This document shows, one piece after another, positions 56,901 to 64,000 of a stretch of 64,000 nt of DNA. Origin of the DNA: Meandrina meandrites (taxonomy: Eukaryota; Cnidaria; Anthozoa; Scleractinia; Meandrinidae); NCBI GenBank assembly GCA_963693305.1, contig OY855914.1, positions 24,960,972 to 25,024,971 on the forward strand, given 5' to 3'. A model generated the notes under the pieces. The model did no database searches. It worked only from the letters and a program-made list of their open reading frames with translations, and was not told the DNA's origin. Position numbers and translations under genes: made by a program. Each line of letters starts with the position of its first letter. Positions within the stretch are counted from its first letter, which is position 1.

Positions 56901-59646
56901 CTACATCTCCCTTGCTGGGCTGGAACTTAGCAAACAAAAACGTGAATTCCAGCCTCCCCTTTAGACAAGCACCTGTCAAATTTGGCTTGGCCGGGACAGT
57001 TGCATTCTTGGCATCATTTGTGTTTTGTATGGTTTTGTGTCTAGCCTGGCTCTTGTCCATCGGGTAAGTGGGAATGAAAAATTTCTTGCCTGGCAAACAA
57101 TCTACTTGCCCTGGATGACTGGATTGGTCTTATATCAAGCCCTGTGAAATGGTCAGGAGTATTGCTATAGTACTTTTCTGGCATAAAATGGTCAGAATAT
57201 GCTGAATATTCTGCAAATGTTTTGTAGTTGTATTCCAAATTGCTTTGTTTTTATTCACAGCCAATCACTTGCTGATGAGCTTTTCCGAGATTGGAAAGAG
57301 GCCCCCGCAGTTCTGTGAAGCCACGTTTATAGCACAGGAAATCTTGGACAGTGGATTTCAATTTGATATGGGAGAAATGTACTACAACTGGTTCAAGTAA
57401 GTACAGTAATGATTTAAGGTAGCTTTTTAGCTTCTTGCTCAATACGCCAAGGTAAAGAGGGACAGTTCCTAGTCTTTGTTAGTCCTAGTCTTCGTTGCTG
57501 AATGAGTTCAGCAGAGTTAATCATGAGCTATTAGCCATGTTCTAAACGAGCAGGGGACTGGGTACGAGCATATTTTCTCTTCGGTACAAACATTCAATAT
57601 CAATTGAATTGAAAAATGGGGCACGTCATCTGAAAGAGCATCCGAAAATTAGTAGATTCATCAAATTTGACGGTTATTGGTTTAAATCCAAAGGCATGGT
57701 ACACTTAGTATGGATTGGAGGGACAGACGTCCTCCAATCCATACTAAGCTCTCTTATTTTAAAAGTGTACCATGCCTTTGCGTTTAAACCAATAACCATC
57801 AAATTTGGTGAATTTACTAATTTTTGGATGCTCTTTCAGATGACGTGCCCCATTTTCAATTCAATTGATATTGAACATTCGTACCAAGAAAAAATATGTT
57901 CGTACCCAGTCCCCCGCTCGTTTAGAACATGGCCAATTCCAACGGAAACACCCTAGACAGGCCACATGTTGGTGGTCACTCATTTCAAGACGTTTTGTAC
58001 TCAGAGCTTTGTTATTTCCCCCTCGTAGGTCGGTGGTGTCGTACAGGACTCTTACAAAACCTCTTCATTCATTTGAAACCTTAAATGCTTCTTCAGGAGG
58101 TAAAGTTTGACTTATAAGCATACTATTCTTTACCTTAAAACTAAATAAAGACCCTGCAATATAGATACAAGTAGCAAAACTACATGTACAGGGAATGTCA
58201 AAAGTGGACAGTTGGTTATAATGGGTGTAAATATGAAATATGTTCATTATTAATTGCATTTTAAGTACATTTTAAATTGGGACCTCGTTCTAGCCAACAT
58301 TGTACAGGAACAGAGCTAGTCTTGGAGATAGAAATCTGAACAGTGTTTGGGAGGAAGGGGGCAAAAACATAGTGGGCGGGGGGGGGGGAGGTATATTATC
58401 CAAAGTTGGCAAAAATTATGTAGTGTGTCAGCTCTTTTGTAACCCTTTGTTGTATTCCATTGTAACATTACATGTGGTTAAATGAAACTTAGGCAATTGT
58501 AGACTCAAGCTAGTGCTGGTTAGCACCACTTTGTAGTAGTCATATGTATCCGGGTCCCTTGGTGGAGAAATCACATGCCTGCTTTTCCAGCCGTTTGCAA
58601 ATGTACAGTTGTCTGTTTGGTCTCATGAGTTCAGTTTTAATTTTCTGTACAATAAATAATTGATGCTTTTAATTAGTAAATATGGGAGTGAATGTGAGCT
58701 TTATAATTTCAAGAAAGATATTTTAAAGCAAATAATTTTGACTTTGTAAACTTTTTAATCACTTGTGAATTTTAATTTTCAGAGACGCTAAGTACCTACG
58801 ATGACCTTGATTCTGATATAATAAAGAACTACTCAGAGTTTTCACTAGCCAGTCTTCTGTTTTACGGCATGAAGGAAGGAGCTTGCAGTGAGCAGAGTTC
58901 TCGTATGACTGCTATGGACAGTGCTAGCAAAAATGCTGGTAAGTATTATTATTCGTATTATTATATTATATTCCATAAACAATCGCAGATAAGCCACACT
59001 TTTTTTTACCAGAAAACTGTCTTTTGAAATTGCAGCTGTATGATGCCTGGTTACCATGCTACGAATTTTCCACGGGGGGAAAGACTTATATTACTGGCCC
59101 CAGTTGTTCAAAGGATGGATAAGGCTATCCACTGGATACATCACTATCCAGTGGATAGCGTGGTTTGTTGTGTCGATACTTATCCACTCGATAGCAATTT
59201 ATCCGGTGGATAGAGTTATACACCTTCTGAACAACAGGGCCCTGTATTTTACATTTCATTGTTAGGGAGTTCATGGCCAATGATTTCTTTTCGATTCTTT
59301 CAAAAAAAACTTTTCTCCAAAATTTTGAGTCGCTAAGTTCAGGGTGCAGCCTGTCTGCGAGTGCGGCTTATCTACAAGTGCTTATGGTATTATTATTATT
59401 GTACACTATGATATTATATAATAAATGTCAGTGTACCCTTTTCCATGACAAATGCACCCTTCCCTCCCTTCTCCTTGCATTCCATCCCCCTCCTCACTCG
59501 TCAGAGATCAAGATTGCTAACGGTTCTCTCATGTGTTCACAGGTGAAATGATTGACAAGTTGACGCTTACATACAACCGAACCCGTCAAGCTGTCATCAC
59601 AAAGGAGTTGATTGAGATTATTTCAGGTGCTGCTGCTCTGGATTAG
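53933..59646 (+). CDS. ATP5F1C: Mitochondrial ATP synthase F1 gamma subunit
   Basis: Eight coding exons are 53933-53985, 54073-54107, 55639-55770, 56440-56655, 57261-57396, 58029-58099, 58783-58938 and 59543-59646, totalling 903 nt and 300 aa; animal gamma subunits are about 298. Residues 1-23 form a mitochondrial presequence ([17 protein letters not shown]). The mature protein begins near MATLKDI at 24-30. The N-terminal helix has [15 protein letters not shown] and the Rossmann-like core has [13 protein letters not shown]. The C-terminal helix has [29 protein letters not shown] and the end SGAAALD. Gamma is the central rotating shaft of F1 in the mitochondrial matrix and couples proton flow to ATP synthesis. 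All splice sites are GT-AG with compatible phases. AATAAA follows at 59698. Introns hold three MITEs. Confidence 0.97.
54535..54660. repeat. G/C-run inverted segment in ATP5F1C intron 2
   Basis: A run of about 15 G, then GCCTTGGCCCCCCC, and two further CCCCCC blocks occur. It looks like the diverged end of a repeat with CAGCCCCCCCAATA motifs, but I cannot define its borders. Confidence 0.4.
54784..55407. mobile_element. hAT-like MITE with 8-bp target duplication, ATP5F1C intron 2
   Basis: TAGGGCTGCAACGATAC (54784-54800) and GTATCGTTGCAGCCCTA (55391-55407) are perfect 17-bp inverse ends. TTCATATG stands on both sides, the 8-bp duplication expected for hAT. Several GATACGATAC/ATATCG motifs lie near the ends. 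There is no transposase. Confidence 0.9.
57534..57933. mobile_element. 400-bp foldback MITE in ATP5F1C intron 5
   Basis: GCCATGTTCTAAACGAGC and GCTCGTTTAGAACATGGC are the ends. The arms of almost 200 bp are near-perfect complements, with the centre at about 57730 (GGACAGACGTCCTCC). The 115-codon frame through it comes from the palindrome. Confidence 0.88.
58377..58391. repeat. Poly-G run in ATP5F1C intron 6
   Basis: G-rich GGGCGGGGGGGGGGAGG; it is low-complexity sequence. Confidence 0.7.
59095..59242. mobile_element. Short TIR element in ATP5F1C intron 7
   Basis: GGCCCCAGTTGTTCAAAGG and TCTGAACAACAGGGCCC are inverse ends of about 16 bp. TATCCACTGGATA-type motifs repeat inside in both orientations. 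A target duplication is not clear. Confidence 0.75.
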
Positions 59647-59697
59647 TTTGTGGACTTTTTACTGAAACAAAGTGTTAATTAATGTTTGTAACAGTTG

Positions 59698-59703
59698 AAT
59701 AAA
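59698..59703 (+). terminator. Polyadenylation signal of ATP5F1C
   Basis: A canonical AATAAA begins 52 bp after the TAG stop and is followed by T/GT-rich sequence (TGTCAATCTTTGTCTGTTATG) downstream. Confidence 0.8.
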
Positions 59704-61383
59704 GAATCATTTGGAGGACAGTTTCCATCCCTGTCAATCTTTGTCTGTTATGTTACGTTAATTGAAACATTTATTGCTGGAATTAGTTCTGCTTTACGCT
59801 TGTTACTTTTAGGATGGGATTTCTCAAAATAGGCATGGTCATTCGGGCATCTGCAGGCTAACAATTAACAAGTACAATAAACTCCATTCGATTTACAAAT
59901 GCTCCATTTGCGTTGAAGATCAAGAATTTGAAGCTCAGAGTTGATAAAAAACTGGGCCTGCATATGTGCTTTCAAGGCTTTATCGAGGCTGTAAGCTGCA
60001 CTCTACCAAAAGCGTAAAGTGTTGATTCAAGATAAATAATGGGGATTGTCAAGGTTATTTCAATAAAGTAGAATAAGAATATCTTAGGAGTTGCATCTTA
60101 GCTAGCCTGCAAATACAGCGGCTTCTCATTCGCTCCCACTACTGGGTGTGCACATAGTAGGAGCTAATGAGAGGCAGCTGTATTCACAGGTGACATCTTC
60201 GCACTTGGTGCTGCAGAAACTATTGTTGGTTAGCTGTTGTGTTGCTCATTGCCTTTTGAATCCTTTGTTGTACATCACTGGTGTTTGCAAAACCTACAAC
60301 ACTAAGAAACTGCTATAAAAGTACTTCTAGGTAGTTTCTTGGTGAGGTGGGTGCTATACATTTACAAAGTTTAATAGCGCCATCGTATAAATGCCAGTTG
60401 GTGAATCCTTTATATTGAGAACCAAGAACCTCTGGCGTGACCTTGCCAATCAGGAAAAAAATGTAGTACAAAATACAGAAATTAAATGAAGATCAGGGGA
60501 CACCCAACGAGGCAATTTCTTAGAATTCATCAGGGAACGTATTGGCTACAAAATTAACTACAAATAAACACGTTTAAGACATTATTTTCAGTTGCTGGGA
60601 AAGGTGTTCCACACTCCTAGCAAAAACATGCAGGAAATTTCATCTCCCAGTGAGGTCACAGAAAATCTCCCAGCCGGGAAGACGGCAAGCCAAATATGCC
60701 ATGACAAAATAAAACGCTGTTGCAAGTATACTTTTAACGCGTATTCAAGATTACTCTCAAAACTCTGCTCCCGGCCAGCTACGAATTCAGAGAAGTCCAC
60801 ACCAATTTACTTTCAGTCATTCACGACCATTCACTGGGGTACAAATTTCATTGGAATGAAGTTAAGCCTTGTATTCGAAACAAATTCCAGCCAAAACTTC
60901 TCTCGCCTACAGCCTCAAATTGTCACAAATGTATTGATTCTGTGGTGTGCAGCTTGCTTGGATCGTTTTTTTGTCAAAAATTTATTGCTAACATCCAAGA
61001 TGTTCACTCATCAATTTGCAAAGAATTTGCTTGGGTGGCCTTGGTGTTTTTTAGACTTTTATGTAACATTTCCCGTATTAATGTATTTCAAACTTCAGTC
61101 TGAAATAAAATTGCAGTCTCTGAAAATGCACTGTAAGAACAACTAAATTTACAAAGTAAACTTTATAATTGGGGGTTCATGGCTTGTATCAGCCAAAGTC
61201 GTTTGTGTGCTTAGCTGTTTAGTGTCTCGAGAAAGGTTCAGTTTTCGGGATGACACAAACTTTCCATGGTTTAGTCACGCTATTGTTTATGGGTAATGTA
61301 ACTCACAAATTTCAAAATGGCGGCGTTGTGAGCCGTTTTCCTAAAATGAACATTTTTTTGTCGATTCTTTATCAAATTATGAC
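59704..61383. other. Spacer between ATP5F1C and NCKIPSD
   Basis: No exon is recognised. A hairpin (about 60100-60190) pairs AGCCTGCAAATACAGC with GCTGTATTCACAGG and ATTCGCTCCCACTACT with AGTAGGAGCTAATGA; it is a small MITE. A 184-codon plus-strand frame at 60592-61146 has no domain, weak start context and no splice partner. An AAAATGGCGGC motif at 61314-61324 may mark the NCKIPSD promoter. Confidence 0.5.
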
Positions 61384-63690
61384 ATGTACAGGTCATTGTA
61401 CAATTACAAAGGCAAAGATAGAGGGTCTCTACCCGTTCGTTCAGGAGATTATTTTACATTTGTCGAGCAGCATGACGCGAACTGGTGGAAAATGCGCTCT
61501 CAAACCGGCGCAGTTGGACTTGTTCCCGCTTGTTATATGGAGCCTGTCGATACAGGAACGGTAAGGGAAAATTCACAGTAACTTTCTCCGTTGAAGAGTT
61601 CTTCACCCGCATGGTTTGTTAATGCATGTTAATGCGACTGGCACTGAAATTTATTAGGGAATTAAACTAGAACTTTGCAATTGCATGCAAAATGCATGAA
61701 AATAAACAAATGAAGAATATTTTAGTATTGCGGTTTGCACGTACAAGCGTATGGGCTACATTTGTAGCTTAGGTACGGAGGTAAGTAGTTGAAAAATTTG
61801 GTAAGCATTTTATTGAATAGCTATAAAACTAACACGTACTATTAATCTGTTATAAGCAGACAGACAGATGTTGGGGTACCACAAATTATGCAAATTTAGT
61901 TCAAAGTGAAAGACAGTGCTTCACATCCATGGCAGTGCAACCTCCCAAGTTTATTTTTTTTTCCTTAGTGGCCATTTGGCCACTGACTGCTCAAGTTTGG
62001 TCGCCAGTGAAAACTTTTAGTCACTAAATTATGCACCGCTTTCAATCATTCTTCTCAGTTTTAGTCGCCATTTAGTCACCAGGCTGGCGACTTGGGTTCC
62101 AATTAAGTCGCCAGCTCCAAAATTTTAGTCGCCATGGCAACTAAAATGGTCTTAACTTGGAGGGTTGCAGTGATGACAGGGGTTGTCATGTCCCCGGAAA
62201 AAATTGTGGGGGATAACCCTGCGATACACTAGCATCCCATCTAGGGGAGAGTTGAAATAATCCAAGTCGAGCGCTTAATGCTACAGAAAGTTGGCGGTGT
62301 GGGCCACTTGGCTCAATGTAGACTTTACCTTTACCTTTAACCTTTCAACTTATACAAGCTTGTTTATAATAGGCCAGCACAAGTGAGGCGCAAGAAGTGG
62401 TCGAATCAGTAGACAGAGCTATTGAAGCTATCCATGGACAAGCAGCTCATGCTGGAGGCTTCTACACACATGAACAGAGAACTAATTTAAGGTTAGTGAT
62501 ATTGTGCATTATTAATTGTTAATTATTATAAATGATAATAGTCATTATTAAAGGAAACAGCATTCATTTGGTGCCTTGTGACTTTTGAAAAAGATATATA
62601 TATTATGGTTAAAAAAACTACAAAAATCTAGAATCTACTTCTTGGTAGATTTGGAAAGGTGTGCATTGATAAAAATTGTTTCCATGATCATTCTGTACTT
62701 TTGGGAGTGCACGTGCATCTCAGTCATATAGATGTCTTCCTCTTTTTCTTGAGGGGGGGGGGGGGGGGGGGAGAGGGAGGGGGGGAGGAAGGGAGTCATA
62801 CAAATGTATCCAATGTCACTAGTTTCCCTGTTAAGCAAATCCCTATATAATTTCTTTTCCTCGATGGCATCTGCTATCTTTAAATTACTAGTCGAAGTGT
62901 ATCCAAATTAAAAGGGGTTGCCTAATGAAGCTGCTAGTATGGTTAATGAAATTTTCCTTCCAAGGTGGCGCCCCAAACTTCTGATCTATAGAGGAATAAT
63001 AATCTGAGTGGAACAGTGCGGTAACTGACCACCCAGGATTTGGGTCGCCCACTACCTCTCGGAACGAGTTACTTCATTGGTTCTTCAAACAATAGATAAC
63101 AGGTCATAACAATGCCCCTATCCCTGAATAACAATAGGGGTAGTGTTTACAGCGGGCGAATGAAAATAGAGGTTCCAGCGAGGTAGTGTCTTACTGCAGG
63201 ATTTGTATAAATTACATGGGTGTGGCTAAATTGTTTGGGCAAGTCACAAAATGCTCAGTGGCGAGGGATTGAGGGGGGGGGGGGGGAGGGTAATACAATC
63301 AACTATCATCTCATCAATAGGAAACATTAAACTGGCATGCAAGCCGCTCACATCACACTGTTCTTTATTGCTCTTAGGAAAATGTTTTGATTTGCTTGTA
63401 GAAAATTACTAGAACACAGGAAACGTCTTCAGGATCACTCTGGGAAGATTTCTCCTGTTAAAACTTCCCAATCTTCAGACCATCATTCAAGTGGAATACA
63501 AAATAAGTCTGTTGTTACTGCACAAGATCCGCCAGCTCAACCTCGACGCCCAGCACCAACACTACCACCTGAAAAGGACAAGAAAGAGAAAAAGAAGGAA
63601 TCCACTAAAAGACGACCAGCTCCTGTTGCACCTACTGCCGCAGCTGCAAAGAAACCTGATGAAACAAAGGGTTGTTTATGTAGATCCTAA
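61384..63690 (+). CDS. NCKIPSD: NCK-interacting protein with SH3 domain (SPIN90/DIP1 family), 5' exons
   Basis: Coding exons are 61384-61560 (59 codons, phase 0), 62373-62491 and 63402 onward, open to a TAA at 63688-63690. Residues 1-57 form an SH3 domain: ALYDY-type MYRSLYNYKGKD, acidic loop VEQHDANWWK, and GLVPACYME. Exon 2 gives EVVESVDRAIEAIHGQAAHA and YTHEQRTNL, the helical block that follows SH3 in SPIN90. Exon 3 has a basic stretch and Pro-rich PPAQPRRPAPTLPPEK, a likely SH3 ligand. Family members bind NCK and N-WASP/Arp2/3 regulators in actin assembly. The C-terminal leucine-rich domain is missing from the window. The gene may continue by splicing from within exon 3, or the stop may mark a short isoform ending CLCRS. 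The start matches the family's MYR start. Confidence 0.88.
61948..62172. mobile_element. TIR element in NCKIPSD intron 1
   Basis: CAACCTCCCAAGTT and AACTTGGAGGGTTG are near-inverse ends with CAGTG outside both. Inner TGGTCGCCAGTGAAAA and TTTTAGTCGCCATGGCAACT motifs face each other. Confidence 0.65.
62208..62335 (+). mobile_element. SINE 3' body, 5'-truncated, NCKIPSD intron 1
   Basis: ATAACCCTGCGATACACTAG, a GTTGAAATAATCC segment and CTTGGCTCAATGTAGAC match the SINE body without its tRNA head. The TTTACCTTTACCTTTAACC tail suggests the element's true 3' end. Confidence 0.8.
62750..62790. repeat. Poly-G/GGGA run in NCKIPSD intron 2
   Basis: About 20 G, then GAGAGGGAGGGGGGGAGG. It is simple sequence, and the overlapping open frames are not genes. 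Confidence 0.85.
63268..63290. repeat. Poly-G run in NCKIPSD intron 2
   Basis: GAGGG followed by about 12 G and GAGGG; it is low-complexity sequence shortly before exon 3. Confidence 0.75.
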
Positions 63691-64000
63691 ATTCAAATTT
63701 CAAATCTCTTATTCTGATTGTCATGCGTGGTGGTATTATATTTTCCTTGCTCTTCGAAATGTCCGAGAATGATGTAAGAAAAGGAATGCCCCATAAATGC
63801 CCTATTTATATCAAGCTCTGTTAGAATTGCAAGGAAATGTCGATATGTAATCATTTTGTGGATGATGTACATTGTATATTAGGGTGGATTTTCAAGGATT
63901 CTTTGTTGGGTTGTATCAAGTAAAACACTTTCTCATTGTGAATAAGAAAGAAGACAATAAGAAAGTAGTTAACAAAATATGATAATATTGTTCATTTACT

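Noticed and set aside
57609..57956. 115-codon frame inside ATP5F1C intron 5
   Set aside because: It spans both arms of the foldback MITE and has no splice or start support.
60592..61146. 184-codon plus-strand open frame between ATP5F1C and NCKIPSD
   Set aside because: No recognisable domain, weak start context, mixed hydrophobic and polar composition and no splice signals. A minus-strand frame overlaps it equally well. Probably chance or an unannotated repeat.

Overview
The window is eukaryotic, almost certainly metazoan, and probably from an anthozoan cnidarian such as a stony coral. That taxonomic call is an inference from short GT-AG exons, dense small palindromic transposons and a tRNA-derived SINE; no marker fixes the species. 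Three conserved animal genes can be named at the right end: TMA7 (minus), ATP5F1C (plus) and the 5' part of NCKIPSD (plus). I do not recognise the products in the left three quarters.

Positions 1-49.1 kb hold a cluster of nine copies or relics of one unnamed multigene family. Intact members have four coding exons. Exon 1 is 31-34 nt and starts a signal peptide. Exon 2 is 133 or 139 nt with 4 Cys. Exon 3 is 267 or 270 nt with 6 Cys. Exon 4 has 4 Cys around a near-invariant motif NNRDPGATGNDQC, then a variable Ser/Thr/Pro/Asn/Lys stalk and a hydrophobic C-terminal tail that looks like a GPI-attachment or membrane-anchor signal. Predicted precursors are 236-279 aa. On the plus strand lie copy 1 (exons 3-4 only, cut by the window edge), copy 2 (broken solo exon 4), copy 3 (exons 1 and 4 only), copy 4 (complete), copy 5 (exon-4 relic) and copy 6 (complete). 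On the minus strand lie copies 7, 8 and 9, all complete. Copies 6 and 7 converge tail to tail around 22.5-25.6 kb.

Copies 6 and 9, with their long 5' regions (about 13.6-20.1 kb and 37.9-49.1 kb), are inverted duplicates. Copy 6 has two candidate signal-peptide exons upstream and copy 9 has three, so alternative first exons are likely. Comparing the duplicates exposes transposon insertions with empty sites in the partner. Exon 4 of copy 6 appears chimeric: its start resembles copy 9 and its end resembles copy 4, with the switch near the conserved motif.

From 50 to 64 kb the sequence is ordinary. TMA7 (4 exons, 64 aa) and ATP5F1C (8 exons, 300 aa) diverge from a 245-bp shared promoter region. 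Downstream are the first three coding exons of an NCKIPSD/SPIN90 orthologue, with an SH3 domain at residues 1-57. Introns and spacers contain hAT-like, piggyBac-like, Harbinger-like, pogo-like and Mutator-like non-autonomous elements, identified by terminal inverted repeats and target duplications, as well as SINEs, a LINE 3' end, minisatellites and homopolymer runs.
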